The position numbers were made by a program, and so were the translations under genes. Below the pieces are notes generated by a model. The model did not search any database, was not told the origin of the DNA, and saw nothing but the letters and a program-made list of their open reading frames with translations. Shown one piece after another: positions 8,454 to 16,492 of a stretch of DNA of 64,000 nucleotides. Numbering within the stretch: the stretch's first letter is position 1; each line of letters opens with the position of its first letter. This DNA comes from Mycobacterium sp. AZCC_0083 (GTDB lineage: Bacteria; Actinomycetota; Actinomycetes; Mycobacteriales; Mycobacteriaceae), in assembly GCF_014202335.1 (NCBI RefSeq), contig NZ_JACHGP010000024.1, positions 50,454 through 114,453 on the forward strand, written 5' to 3'.

Positions 8454-9263
8454 ATGACTACGCCAATCGTCGGAAGCCGAGGACCAGTGACTCCGGAGTC
8501 GCGGAATCCCGATCGCGACTACCCCCAGATGGTGGGGGACCGCGGTCTCGTCGAGCCCTCACCACGTCGGGTACGCGGCTACTTCGATGACGTACTCGTA
8601 TTCGACACGACCCGCGCCCTTTACGTCTGGGAGATCTCCTACTACCCGCAGTATTACATTCCGGTGTCTGACGTTCGCATGGAGCGTTTGCAGGACGAGA
8701 ACCACGCCCAGAAGCTGCAGTTCGGTTCCTCGCGGCTACATTCGTTGACCTCGCCTGAGCGCACACTGAAGTCTGCTGCCCGCGTGTACGATTCGGGTTC
8801 GGTCGCCGGCACCGTCCGATTCGAATGGGACGCGCTCGAGTGGTTCGAAGAGGATGAACCCATTATCGGTCATCCACGCAACCCCTACATCCGTGTCGAC
8901 TCGTTGCGTTCCCATCGTCACATCAGGGTGGAGCTCGACGGCGTCGTTCTGGCCGAAACCCACAGCCCAGTCTTGCTCTTCGAGACAGGGCTGCCGACCC
9001 GTTTCTACATCGACCGCACTGACGTCGCGTTCTCACACTTGGAGCCGAGCAACACCGAAACCATATGCCCCTACAAAGGAATCACCTCGGGCTACTGGAC
9101 AGTCAGGGTCGGGCAGGCTGTGTATCCCGATCTCGCCTGGACCTACGACTACCCGTTGCGCGAGGTCGCTCCCATCGCCGGGATGATCGCGTTCTACAAC
9201 GAAAAGCTGGACATCTTCGTCGACGGTGCCCGATTGCCTCGGCCGCACACCCACTTCGGCTAG
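8454..9263 (+). CDS. DUF427 domain protein (tandem modules)
   Basis: A 269-residue soluble protein with two DUF427-like modules. The second is the clearer, running from R-V-E-L-D-G-V-V-L-A-E-T (about residue 161) through L-P-T-R-F-Y-I-D-R-T-D-V to the C-P-Y-K-G motif, Y-W-T-V-R-V-G and A-W-T-Y-D-Y-P. The first module is more diverged (V-R-G-Y-F-D-D-V-L-V-F-D-T). The start ATG 8454 is preceded by CAGGAGTCGG. DUF427 proteins have a beta-tent fold and no agreed biochemical role. The upstream TetR operator and the convergent TetR gene, whose stop codon overlaps this one, suggest local control by that regulator. Confidence 0.85.
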   Translation: MTTPIVGSRGPVTPESRNPDRDYPQMVGDRGLVEPSPRRVRGYFDDVLVFDTTRALYVWEISYYPQYYIPVSDVRMERLQDENHAQKLQFGSSRLHSLTSPERTLKSAARVYDSGSVAGTVRFEWDALEWFEEDEPIIGHPRNPYIRVDSLRSHRHIRVELDGVVLAETHSPVLLFETGLPTRFYIDRTDVAFSHLEPSNTETICPYKGITSGYWTVRVGQAVYPDLAWTYDYPLREVAPIAGMIAFYNEKLDIFVDGARLPRPHTHFG

Positions 9264-9844
9264 GGCTGCCTCTGCAGGGCTGCGTCGATGAGCGCTTCGG
9301 CTACTGCGCGAGACGTGTTGACGGTTGAGGGTCGTCTGTCCAGCCATGCCGAAACTCCTGCGCCGTCGAACAGCACGACAAGCTGCTCGGCCAGCTCCTC
9401 GGCATGCGGTACCTCGGCGGCAAAGGCCAGATCGAAGAACAGGTTCTGTAGCCAGTCCCGGTATTCGGTGACGATTTCCTCGACGACTTCGCCCGGTAAG
9501 GCTTCGGCGCTCGCGGTCACCAGCGCACACCCGTGAAAACCTGGTTCGACGAACGACTGCCCTTGGACCTCGAAGACGCCCACCAGACGTTCTCGGGGTG
9601 TGTTGTACCGAGGGAGTTCTCGGGCAACCGCGTCCTGCAGCCGGGTGTGACGGGCACGCAGGTAGGTGCGGATGAGCTCGTCTGTGCTTCCGAACGCGTC
9701 GCGAAGCGTGTCGAGCGGGACGCCGGCCTTCTCGATGACCCGGTCGATGTGCACCCGGTGCAGGCCCTCGTGATAGAACAGCTCGTCGGCGGCGTCGAGA
9801 AGACGTTGACGAACCGATGCGCGATCGATGACGGGCTCGTCCAT
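9260..9844 (-). CDS. TetR-family transcriptional regulator
   Basis: A 194-residue TetR protein starting at ATG 9842-9844; a longer frame with a TTG start reaches 9901. The N-terminal R-Q-R-L-L-D-A-A-D-E-L-F-Y-H-E-G followed by V-H-I-D-R-V-I-E-K-A-G-V is a normal helix-turn-helix, although the recognition helix L-D-T-L-R-D-A-F-G is unusual in lacking the common Y-x-H/Y-F. The C-terminal domain is like those of the regulators at 5151 and 14350. It converges on the DUF427 gene with overlapping stop codons. It is a candidate binder of the TTTAGAC..GTCTAAA operators. Confidence 0.85.
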   Translation of the reverse strand: MDEPVIDRASVRQRLLDAADELFYHEGLHRVHIDRVIEKAGVPLDTLRDAFGSTDELIRTYLRARHTRLQDAVARELPRYNTPRERLVGVFEVQGQSFVEPGFHGCALVTASAEALPGEVVEEIVTEYRDWLQNLFFDLAFAAEVPHAEELAEQLVVLFDGAGVSAWLDRRPSTVNTSRAVAEALIDAALQRQP

Positions 9845-9959
9845 ATCCGTGATCCCATCTGCCAATTGGGCCGCCGCCACCGACGCGGCGACACTCCTCA
9901 AGGGGTAACCAGCGGTCGGCTAGAGGGTATTCCCGGCTCCACCGTTGGTGGGGACGATC

Positions 9960-10065
9960 AGTGAAACAATGATTCGGACTCGCTTGGCGGCACTCGTAGA
10001 TGAAGTCCGCGATCGTGGCGCTGATCTCGTCGGGGCTGTCTTCCTGCACGAATTGTCGGGTACGT
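9960..10065 (-). pseudogene. Remnant of a haloalkane dehalogenase C-terminus
   Basis: Reading 10065 down to about 9960 gives Q-F-V-Q-E-D-S-P-D-E-I-S-A-T-I-A-D-F, almost the same as the extreme C-terminus of the intact dehalogenase at 1622-2497 (H-F-V-Q-E-D-S-P-D-E-I-G-T-A-I-A-E-F). The catalytic histidine position is Q, and nothing of the remaining 250 residues is present. It lies directly after the CocE-type remnant and is clearly debris. Confidence 0.7.
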
Positions 10066-10073
10066 CAGCCGTT

Positions 10074-10515
10074 TCATCCGACGATCGGAAGCTGCAGCCA
10101 AGACGCTGCGTCGCCGCCGGTGTGCACCGTGGTACGGCCGCCGAAGATATCGGCCGGCCGGTCGAGAAGATCGTTGTGCTGGAATGGCCCCGAACCCTGC
10201 AGCGGGACACCGAAATTGAGCAGGCGTCCCGCATTGACGACACCGGGGAACTTCCAATCGGTGCCTTGGACGGTCAGCGCCACGCGGTAGCCCCGGGGCA
10301 ACACCACGCTGGTGGGCCAGATCTCGATGTCCAACTGATAGGTCTGGCCCGGCGTGAGCGGTTGGATCTCATCGTGCGTGTGGTACGGCCGGTATGGCGT
10401 GCTCATCACGGGGTCGAGCTCGCGCTTCGACGCGCGCAGCCAGCCTTTGGACAACGCCGAGTGCGAATCGAGGGCGCCCTGGAAGATGACTTCGTCGCCT
10501 TGGGGGGAAAACGCG
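10074..10515 (-). pseudogene. C-terminal fragment of a CocE/NonD-type (X-Pro dipeptidyl-peptidase-like) hydrolase
   Basis: From about 10515 to the stop at 10074 the frame encodes the jelly-roll C-terminal domain of CocE/NonD-family hydrolases: F-S-P-Q-G-D-E-V, Q-G-W-L-R-A-S-like G-W-L-R-A-S-K-R, Y-R-P-Y-H-T-H-D-E, D-I-E-I-W-P-T-S and G-Y-R-V-A-L-T-V. The catalytic alpha/beta-hydrolase domain is missing. Upstream of 10515 the sequence switches to a fragment of a different hydrolase in another frame, so this is a recombination scar and not a functional gene. Confidence 0.72.
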
Positions 10516-10831
10516 CGAACAGCCCCGCCGCGTAGCTGCGGCTTTTCGCCAGACCGGGCGGTGTTTGCCGCTCCCCGGTCAGGTAGTAGGTCGACGCCCG
10601 TAGATACCGGGCACTGGCGCTGCGCGTAAAACCTTGCCGCAGGTCCTGTTTGGCGTGTCCTTCTCGGTCCGCTGCAGCGTTGCCCCAAGCCGCGGTCCAA
10701 GCGTCGATGTCGGGGTCGCCGTTGCGCAGCGACGCCAGCAAGCGGTCGATCTGCCCGAGTTGACCGCCGGCCATGAGGCACAACATCACCGCAGACGACC
10801 AGGTGTAGTTGTTCGGGAAGTAGGAGAACAA
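10513..10831 (-). pseudogene. Fragment of a 2,6-dihydroxypseudooxynicotine-hydrolase-like alpha/beta hydrolase
   Basis: The frame from about 10831 encodes L-F-S-Y-F-P-N-N-Y-T-W-S-S-A-V-M and later R-Y-L-R-A-S-T-Y-Y-L-T-G-E-R-Q-T-P-P-G, the N-terminal lid segment of alpha/beta hydrolases of the 2,6-dihydroxypseudooxynicotine hydrolase group. It stops making sense after K-S-R-S-Y-A-A at about 10515, where a CocE-type C-terminus begins in another frame. The nucleophile elbow is absent. It directly abuts the stop of the LLM gene. Confidence 0.65.
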
Positions 10832-10848
10832 AGGCGATTCCTGTCGGC

Positions 10849-11763
10849 CTACAGTTCGCCGGCTACGGCCCACACCGCGTGCAGCGCCGATGCGTCTGTT
10901 TGGAAGGGGTTGAGCACCAGGTCGGTCGCGCCTGCGGCGCGGTATCGCAGGAGCTGACCGATCACCTCATCCGGATTGCCGATGACTGCGATGTCGGCGG
11001 CGCGATTGATGCCCTCACGCGCCATGACCTTCTGGTAGGAGGGGAATTGGTCGTAGAACCCCAGGCTCTTCGCCGCCTCCGCGCGGGCTGCGTCGGGGTG
11101 GTTGGTGACGGCCACGGGGATGGAGGCGATGATCCGCGGCGGTGGGCGGCCTGCGTCGGTGGCGGCTTGAGCGATGGTGGGCGCGATGAACTCTTCGACG
11201 GTGCGTGGGCCGGCCAGATAGGACAGGGTGCCGTCGGCCAGTTCGCCCGCGACCCGCAGCGCGCGCGGCCCCAACGCTGCGACGTAGATGGGGAACGGGG
11301 TACCGCCGGCTACCGCTGGTGACAGGGGTGGGCTTGCGACCAGTTCCTGGCCGTGGAAGTCGACCTCGCCGTCATCGCGGATCGACCGCAACACGGTGAG
11401 GTATTCGCGGAGGAACGCGATCTCCTTGCCAGGCGGAATTCCAAATGCGCGCTGTTGCAGAGCGTTTCCGCCGGGACCGATGCCGAGGCTGAAGTTTCCG
11501 TGCGCGGCGGCCTGCGCGGTCTGCGCCGCGGCGGCGACGAGCAACGGATGACGAGGGTTGATCGGAACGATGGCGGTGCCGACGCCGAGGCCGGGTACCG
11601 CGCTGGCGATCACCGCTGCCAGTGCCAACGCGTCGACATCGAATCGTTGACCGAGCCACACGTGGCGCACGCCGCGGTGGAAGGCCGTAGACGCTTGTGA
11701 AACCGCATCGTCTACCGCGTTCGCGGCGGCGGGGTCAGGTCCGATGACGACTCCGGTGGACAT
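10849..11763 (-). CDS. LLM-class (F420-type) oxidoreductase
   Basis: A 304-residue luciferase-like TIM-barrel protein. Recognisable pieces are H-V-W-L-G-Q-R-F-D at the second strand, G-L-G-V-G-T-A-I-V-P, R-H-P-L-L-V-A-A-A-A-Q-T, F-S-L-G-I-G-P-G-G and P-I-Y-V-A-A-L-G-P-R-A-L, all typical of mycobacterial F420-dependent LLM enzymes. F420 is favoured over FMN on family grounds, not proven. Its ATG (11761-11763) follows the SnoaL gene by 25 bp, so it is likely the last intact gene of the minus-strand unit starting at 14161. A second, distant LLM gene is at 12268. Confidence 0.88.
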   Translation of the reverse strand: MSTGVVIGPDPAAANAVDDAVSQASTAFHRGVRHVWLGQRFDVDALALAAVIASAVPGLGVGTAIVPINPRHPLLVAAAAQTAQAAAHGNFSLGIGPGGNALQQRAFGIPPGKEIAFLREYLTVLRSIRDDGEVDFHGQELVASPPLSPAVAGGTPFPIYVAALGPRALRVAGELADGTLSYLAGPRTVEEFIAPTIAQAATDAGRPPPRIIASIPVAVTNHPDAARAEAAKSLGFYDQFPSYQKVMAREGINRAADIAVIGNPDEVIGQLLRYRAAGATDLVLNPFQTDASALHAVWAVAGEL

Positions 11764-11788
11764 GGCCTACGACCGATTCCAGGTCTGG

Positions 11789-12187
11789 CTAGGAAGGGAA
11801 TTCGTCTTTGAACATCGGCAGCCCGCTTTGGGAGTCCTCCCGTGTCGCTTCGTCTTGGATGACATCCCAATGTTCGGCAAGCAGACCGTTTTCGATCCTC
11901 ACGATGTCTGCGGCTATCCAGTTGGCGGGTTGGCCGACATTGGTGAACCGGCCGTGCAGCATCACGTAGTCGTCAGTGGCGACGACCAGCCCGTTCTCGT
12001 AGCGCATATCTGCGGGCGAGGCTTTGACGAGCTCGAACAGGCCCTCGCGTCCCGGCTGGATGTGCGCGCTGTGCTGAATGTAAGTTGCCGACCAAAACGC
12101 TTCCGCCGCTGCGTAATCCCGCTTGTTGAACAATGTGTCGAATGCGTGCAGGACGAATGACTTGGTCTGTTCCTCGGTAGATGTCAT
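11789..12187 (-). CDS. SnoaL-like (NTF2 fold) protein
   Basis: A 132-residue cone-shaped alpha+beta protein of the SnoaL/NTF2 superfamily, which contains polyketide cyclases, isomerases and hydrolases. The characteristic A-F-D-T-L-F-N-K-R-D-Y start, F-W-S-A-T-Y-I-Q-H-S-A-H, H-G-R-F and A-E-H-W-D-V-I-Q pattern is clear. ATG 12185-12187 follows GAGAGGCAATC. It is strikingly similar to the C-terminal domain of the fusion protein encoded at 13286-14161, so the two arose by duplication. It sits between two LLM genes, and the exact role is unknown. Confidence 0.85.
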   Translation of the reverse strand: MTSTEEQTKSFVLHAFDTLFNKRDYAAAEAFWSATYIQHSAHIQPGREGLFELVKASPADMRYENGLVVATDDYVMLHGRFTNVGQPANWIAADIVRIENGLLAEHWDVIQDEATREDSQSGLPMFKDEFPS

Positions 12188-12267
12188 GATTGCCTCTCGT
12201 GACTCGTAGGTGGGCTTGTAGTTCCGCGGGAATCGACATTCTGTTTCGATTAGCGTGGCGAATTGTC

Positions 12268-13281
12268 TTACGCTGCGGCATTTGTAGCGTTGCGCGCTAC
12301 CGCGTGGAAGGCCTCGAGTTCGTCGATGATGTCGGGCCCGGTCGGTTGGTAGATGATTTCGGTGATGCCCTGGTCGGCGAGTTCGGCGACGCGGCGGCTG
12401 ATTTGGTCGGCTGTGCCGGTCAGGGTGGTCTGGGTGATGGCCTTCCAACTGCCCGCCGCCCACGCGGCGGTGTCGGCGCGGTTCAGCGCCACCAGGTGTT
12501 GGTCGTGCACCGCGAGGTGCCGCTCCTGCGACGGGGTCTGGTTGATGGTCTCGAGCCAGACGTCGCCGCCGGGCAGGGTGGTGACGTCGCCGCCGAATTC
12601 GTATGCGGCGTGGTAGGCCAATGCGTTTCCTGGCCCAGCGGCCGCTTGCACCCGTGGCGAGTCCAGTGTCTCGCCCTGGGCGAGGACGGTGCCGTGCACG
12701 CCGAGGGCAGCCCAGGTGAACTGCGTGGCGTAGCGGGTCTCGCCGTTGACGGTGAACAGCCCGTCGGCATGTTCGATGGCGACGTTGACGCCCTTGGGGC
12801 CGAGCGCGGAGATGAGGAGGGGAACCTCGATGGGGCGCAGGGGTGCGAACCCGGGCGGGTGCAGCATCTGCATCAGGCAGTTCCGCCAGCGGACGGGTTC
12901 GCCGCGGAGCAGGGCGCGGAACGTGCGGATGTAGTCTTCCAGAAACGACCAGGTGCTCGGTGCGGCGCCTAGCGCGCGGGCGCCGGTGAAGCCGGTGCCG
13001 AATGCGACCGCGACCCGTCCTGGGGCAAGCGCTTCCAGCGCCGCGGTGGCCGAGGCGTTGACCATGGGATGACGCAGGGTGGGGACGAGCACGCCAGGAC
13101 CCAGGCCGATCGTGGTGGTGCGTTCGGCCGCCAACGCGAGCATCATCCACACGTCCGGGCTTTGGTGCGGTGTGTCGAACAGCCAGGCCCGGTCGTAGCC
13201 GAGTTGCTCGGCGGCCGCGATGTGCTCGGGGGAGTGCAGCGAGGTGGCGAACTGGGCGGAGATGTTCATCTTGGTCGGCAT
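12268..13281 (-). CDS. LLM-class (F420-type) oxidoreductase
   Basis: A 337-residue luciferase-like enzyme with A-E-Q-L-G-Y-D-R-A-W-L-F-D-T near the N-terminus, T-I-G-L-G-P-G-V-L-V-P, R-H-P-M-V-N-A-S, R-V-A-V-A-F-G-T-G-F-T-G and P-L-L-I-S-A-L-G-P-K-G. These are hallmarks of the F420-dependent LLM branch. The start ATG 13279-13281 follows GAGGGGC and lies 4 bp past the stop of the Ddn-SnoaL gene, so the two are co-transcribed. The C-terminus carries the usual L-T-G-T-A-D-Q-I-S-R-R-V segment. The substrate is unknown. Confidence 0.88.
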   Translation of the reverse strand: MPTKMNISAQFATSLHSPEHIAAAEQLGYDRAWLFDTPHQSPDVWMMLALAAERTTTIGLGPGVLVPTLRHPMVNASATAALEALAPGRVAVAFGTGFTGARALGAAPSTWSFLEDYIRTFRALLRGEPVRWRNCLMQMLHPPGFAPLRPIEVPLLISALGPKGVNVAIEHADGLFTVNGETRYATQFTWAALGVHGTVLAQGETLDSPRVQAAAGPGNALAYHAAYEFGGDVTTLPGGDVWLETINQTPSQERHLAVHDQHLVALNRADTAAWAAGSWKAITQTTLTGTADQISRRVAELADQGITEIIYQPTGPDIIDELEAFHAVARNATNAAA

Positions 13282-13285
13282 GGCG

Positions 13286-14161
13286 TTAGCCCCTCGTCGG
13301 GAAGGTGTCGCCGAACATGGGGAGCCCACTCTTGGACTCCTCCGCTGTGGCCTCGTCCTGCAGGACATCCCAGTGTTCGGCGAGCAGGCCGTCCTGCATG
13401 CGCACGACGTCGACAGCGATCCAGTTGGCCGGCAGCCCGGTATTGGAGAACCGGCCGTGCAGCATCACGTAGTCGCCGTTGGCGATGGTCAGCGCGTTCT
13501 CGTAACGCATCTCTGCCGGTGAGGCCTTGATCAGATTGAACAGGCCGTCACGGCCCGGCTCGATGTGCGCGCTGTGCTGGATGTAATCAGGCGACCAGAA
13601 CCGTTGCGCCGCTGCGTAATCACGCCGATTGAACAACGTGTCGAACGCCTCCAGCACGAGCGTCTTGTTGCGCTCCTCGGCCGGAATACCGATGGACGTC
13701 CGCGGTGCGACGGGCTCGAACACCATGATCGGGATGTCGCGTCCCGCGGCGAGCCGTCGATACTCGGGAAAGTGCGGCCAAAATCGCTCGGCCACCGTCC
13801 AGTAGTGCCGTTTCTCGTCCCCGCTGACCTCGCGGGCCTGGAACTCCTTGACGCTGGCGCCGTCCTGAAGTCGAACCCGTGGGTGGGCAACCAGATTGGC
13901 GTACCACGACGGGTTTGCGGGCGCACCACCCGCGGATGCCACGGCCACGTACCGATCACCGTCGACGATCCGCATCACCGGGTTCTTCCGGACCTTGCCC
14001 GATTTCGTTCCCACGGACGTCAAGATCACCACCGGCCGGCCTTCCAACGTTCCGCCCTCGCGCCCGTCGCTGGCTTCATACTCGGCCACCTGGTTGCGGC
14101 TGCGTTCCACGCGGCTTGGCACGTATTCGCCGTCAAGGCTGCTCTCGGCAATCAGAGTCAT
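13286..14161 (-). CDS. Ddn-like deazaflavin nitroreductase/quinone-reductase domain fused to a SnoaL domain
   Basis: A 291-residue fusion. Residues about 15-150 match the Ddn/nitroreductase split-barrel family (G-R-P-V-V-I-L-T-S-V-G-T-K-S-G-K-V-R-K-N-P-V-M-R is written over two typical strands, then N-P-S-W-Y-A-N-L-V-A-H-P), which uses F420. Residues about 155-290 form a SnoaL-like domain nearly duplicating the 132-residue protein at 11789. ATG 14159-14161 is chosen. An upstream ATG at 14200 would overlap the operator and could be used only on a leaderless message. The gene leads the minus-strand LLM/SnoaL group and has a strong TetR-type palindrome just upstream. Confidence 0.85.
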   Translation of the reverse strand: MTLIAESSLDGEYVPSRVERSRNQVAEYEASDGREGGTLEGRPVVILTSVGTKSGKVRKNPVMRIVDGDRYVAVASAGGAPANPSWYANLVAHPRVRLQDGASVKEFQAREVSGDEKRHYWTVAERFWPHFPEYRRLAAGRDIPIMVFEPVAPRTSIGIPAEERNKTLVLEAFDTLFNRRDYAAAQRFWSPDYIQHSAHIEPGRDGLFNLIKASPAEMRYENALTIANGDYVMLHGRFSNTGLPANWIAVDVVRMQDGLLAEHWDVLQDEATAEESKSGLPMFGDTFPTRG

Positions 14162-14199
14162 CTCTCGGCCCTTCGATGTCTGGCGACCTGCTCGTTCCA

Positions 14200-14219
14200 T
14201 TTAGACAGGTCTGACTAAA
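14200..14219. promoter_or_regulatory. TetR-type operator palindrome
   Basis: TTTAGACAGGTCTGACTAAA has near-perfect TTTAG-x-CAG / CTG-x-CTAAA arms. It lies 39 bp upstream of the Ddn-SnoaL gene and about 130 bp from the divergent TetR gene. It is the best-formed of the six copies. Confidence 0.75.
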
Positions 14220-14320
14220 GATGAAGATAGCCGTAGCCCGCCAACCCTGTCAACGCCTGTCGCCACTGCTGCGGGCACGATCCTGCGTCTGTCGCGTACA
14301 TTGACGCGCATCCTGATGTT

Positions 14321-14336
14321 CAGACAAGTCTGTCTG
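14321..14336. promoter_or_regulatory. TetR-type operator palindrome (autoregulatory)
   Basis: CAGACAAGTCTGTCTG pairs CAGACA with TGTCTG around a four-base centre. It ends 13 bp before the TetR start at 14350, as expected for self-repression, and shares half-sites with 14200-14219. Confidence 0.7.
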
Positions 14337-14349
14337 GTAAACTGCCGTG

Positions 14350-14940
14350 ATGGCGACGAAGACAGCGAAACGGCCGTCGGCGCGTGAACGACTGCTCGCC
14401 GCGTCTGACGAGCTGTTCTACCGCGACGGTGTCCATTCCACCGGTATCGACGCCGTCATCGCGAAGGCGGGCGTGGCCAAGGGCTCGTTGTATTACATCT
14501 TCGGGGGGAAAGACGAACTGGTCGCCGCCTATCTTCGTGGCCGCCTCCATGCGTGGCAGCAGCGAATCGAGGAGCGCCAGGCCGGTGTCGACGATCCAGA
14601 CGAGAAGATCCTCGCGATCTTCGACGCGATCGCTGACTATGTGTCCCTTCCGGGGTTCCGCGGCTGTCCCTTCGTCAATGCCGCCGCCGAAGCCCCGGCG
14701 GGAGAATCCCACCAGCAGGCCATCGAGGAGTACCGCGATTGGATCCGGCAGACCTTCGTCGAACTCGCCGCAGCAACCGGGCTCGCTGACTCCGAGGCGC
14801 TGGCCGACGCACTCGTCCTCCTCTACGACGGCGCGTTGGCGACGGCGAGTACGGCCGAGCCGGCGCGGACCGCGGCGATGACCGCCAAACGCATCGCCCG
14901 GCTCACCTTGGCAGCCGCGAACGCCTCGCGCTCGGGCTGA
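14350..14940 (+). CDS. TetR-family transcriptional regulator
   Basis: A 196-residue TetR protein. The helix-turn-helix is complete: R-E-R-L-L-A-A-S-D-E-L-F-Y-R-D-G, then G-I-D-A-V-I-A-K-A-G-V-A-K-G-S-L-Y-Y-I-F. The ligand domain contains the G-C-P-F-V-N-A-A-A-E and L-L-Y-D-G-A motifs of a common actinobacterial subgroup. ATG 14350 is used; the GTG just before it is possible, and no Shine-Dalgarno is visible, so the message may be leaderless. It is divergent from the Ddn-SnoaL/LLM group, with palindromes at 14200 and 14321 in the shared region. It is the most likely repressor of that group and of itself. Confidence 0.9.
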   Translation: MATKTAKRPSARERLLAASDELFYRDGVHSTGIDAVIAKAGVAKGSLYYIFGGKDELVAAYLRGRLHAWQQRIEERQAGVDDPDEKILAIFDAIADYVSLPGFRGCPFVNAAAEAPAGESHQQAIEEYRDWIRQTFVELAAATGLADSEALADALVLLYDGALATASTAEPARTAAMTAKRIARLTLAAANASRSG

Positions 14941-14967
14941 TTCGGGTCGTCGGAATCTGGTGTCCTG

Positions 14968-15846
14968 TCATCCGGTTGAGGACAGAACTCCGTCGAGCAG
15001 GGTGGCCGTGGTCTCCCACAGGTCGGCTTGAAATCGCGCACTACGTCCGGGTTCTGGGCAGGCGAGGGGCGCGGCGTCCTTGACGGAGAAATAACCACTG
15101 GTGGTTTCGGCGAAGACGGGGTCGGTGGCAAGTCGCACGATGATTCCTGCGCCGCGGCGCGGGTCGCCGATCCGCAATGCGCGCAGAAGTCGTTCGAGTA
15201 CTCCGGCGAACGGTAGGTCCCTGCCGAGGCCGCTGACGTTGAAACCGGGATCACAGCAGTTCGCCGTCACACCCGTGCCTGCCAACCGTCTGCCGAGTTC
15301 TTGGGTGACCATGATGTCCATCAACTTCGATCGGAAGTACAGAGTCATGGCCTCGCGCCTGGTGTACGTCGCGGTCGCGGTCAGATCTGGGAGGGGGTCG
15401 ATGCGGCCGGCCCACCGGGCACCCTCGGACGCGACCGTGACGACCCGCGCTGGCGCCGACGCCACCAGCTTGCCGCGCAGCGTGTTGGTCAGCACCCACG
15501 GAGCGAGGTAGTTCACGGCCACCATCTCGGCGAATCCGTCGGGTGTGATGCGCTGGGAAAAGGCATGCACACCAGCGTTGTTGATCAACACGTCGATTCG
15601 CTCGTAGCGTGCGTCGATCTGCTTCCCTGCTCGCTGAACGTCTCGCAACGACGTGAGGTCGGCGAAGAACGCGTCGACCGGCGTACCTGGGGCCACCAGC
15701 AGGATCTCCCGGCGCAGCTCGTCCACCTTCACCTGGCTGCGGACGACGACGCCAAGGTGGGCGCCCCAGCGGGCGAGCTCGAGGGCAGCGATTCGGCCAA
15801 GGCCGTTGGTGGCCCCGGTGATGATGACGACCGGTCGGGTGTCCAT
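14968..15846 (-). CDS. SDR family oxidoreductase (retinol-dehydrogenase-like)
   Basis: A 292-residue SDR with T-G-A-T-N-G-L-G at the cofactor site, N-N-A-G in D-V-L-I-N-N-A-G-V-H, and Tyr-x-x-x-Lys in the form Y-F-R-S-K. The longer C-terminus resembles the retinol dehydrogenase/WW-oxidoreductase-like group. ATG 15844-15846 is preceded by GGAG. Two perfect MarR-type boxes (15871-15882 and 15898-15909) lie 25-63 bp upstream, so transcription is very probably controlled by the MarR protein encoded next to it on the same strand. It is the likely main target of that regulator. Confidence 0.88.
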   Translation of the reverse strand: MDTRPVVIITGATNGLGRIAALELARWGAHLGVVVRSQVKVDELRREILLVAPGTPVDAFFADLTSLRDVQRAGKQIDARYERIDVLINNAGVHAFSQRITPDGFAEMVAVNYLAPWVLTNTLRGKLVASAPARVVTVASEGARWAGRIDPLPDLTATATYTRREAMTLYFRSKLMDIMVTQELGRRLAGTGVTANCCDPGFNVSGLGRDLPFAGVLERLLRALRIGDPRRGAGIIVRLATDPVFAETTSGYFSVKDAAPLACPEPGRSARFQADLWETTATLLDGVLSSTG

Positions 15847-15870
15847 GGATTCTCCGTTCGCACCTAGTAA

Positions 15871-15882
15871 TGAGGTACCTCA
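15871..15882. promoter_or_regulatory. MarR operator box 1
   Basis: TGAGGTACCTCA, a perfect 12-bp palindrome, lies 25 bp upstream of the SDR start. Identical copies are at 15898-15909 and 16493-16504. Confidence 0.82.
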
Positions 15883-15897
15883 GGACTATAGCATCGC

Positions 15898-15909
15898 TGA
15901 GGTACCTCA
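15898..15909. promoter_or_regulatory. MarR operator box 2
   Basis: The second perfect TGAGGTACCTCA is 27 bp centre-to-centre from box 1. The spacing suggests two regulator dimers on the SDR promoter. Confidence 0.82.
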
Positions 15910-15997
15910 TGAATTCCGAAGTCTCGGTGGAAGCGCTGTGCCGTATCGCCGTTCGCGCTGGGCGCCAAGACCTTCGGCGACGAACGGGCCGGTGGCC

Positions 15998-16441
15998 TTA
16001 GCTCAGTTCCCCTGTGGTGTCGTCGATGACTCTGAGGATTTCGTCCAGACGCGCCAGCTGCTTGCGGTCGAGGGCGCCGAAGATTTGCCGGAGCATGTGT
16101 TCGCCCGCCTTGGTGCCCGCCGCGAGCGCCGCGGCTCCCTCGTCGGTGAGCGCGACGAGTTTGGCCCGACCGTCGTCCGGATCGGGCGTGCGTTCGACAA
16201 GCCCGTCGCTCGCCAGACTCTCGACCGCCTGAGTGACCGACCGCGGGGCGAAGCCCAACTCCTGGGCCAGCGCCGTCTGACGGATCGAGCCCGTCCCCTC
16301 GAGTACTTCCAGTACCTTCCAGCGCGCCAGCGACAGGCCGCTGCTGACCATGTGTTTGTCCAGCACCTTCCGAACCTGTTGGGCCAGGACGAGATAACGC
16401 AATCCCAGCCGCTCGGGCTCGGAGCCGTCGGCCACGGTCAT
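15998..16441 (-). CDS. MarR-family transcriptional regulator
   Basis: A 147-residue winged-helix regulator. Residues from L-S-L-A-R-W-K-V-L-E-V-L through Q-T-A-L-A-Q-E-L-G-F-A-P-R-S-V-T-Q-A-V-E-S-L form the helix-turn-helix. The wing contains D-P-D-D-G-R-A-K, the hallmark D-x-R segment, with L-V-A-L-T-D-E-G after it. M-T-V-A-D-G (ATG 16439-16441) is taken as the start; a GTG/ATG 33 bases earlier is possible. An identical palindrome is found in front of this gene (16493-16504) and twice in front of the SDR, which indicates autoregulation and control of the SDR. The ligand is unknown. Confidence 0.9.
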   Translation of the reverse strand: MTVADGSEPERLGLRYLVLAQQVRKVLDKHMVSSGLSLARWKVLEVLEGTGSIRQTALAQELGFAPRSVTQAVESLASDGLVERTPDPDDGRAKLVALTDEGAAALAAGTKAGEHMLRQIFGALDRKQLARLDEILRVIDDTTGELS

Positions 16442-16492
16442 CGCGTCAGTCCTTGGGACGGCTCCGGGCGGCACACATCGATACTATATTCA

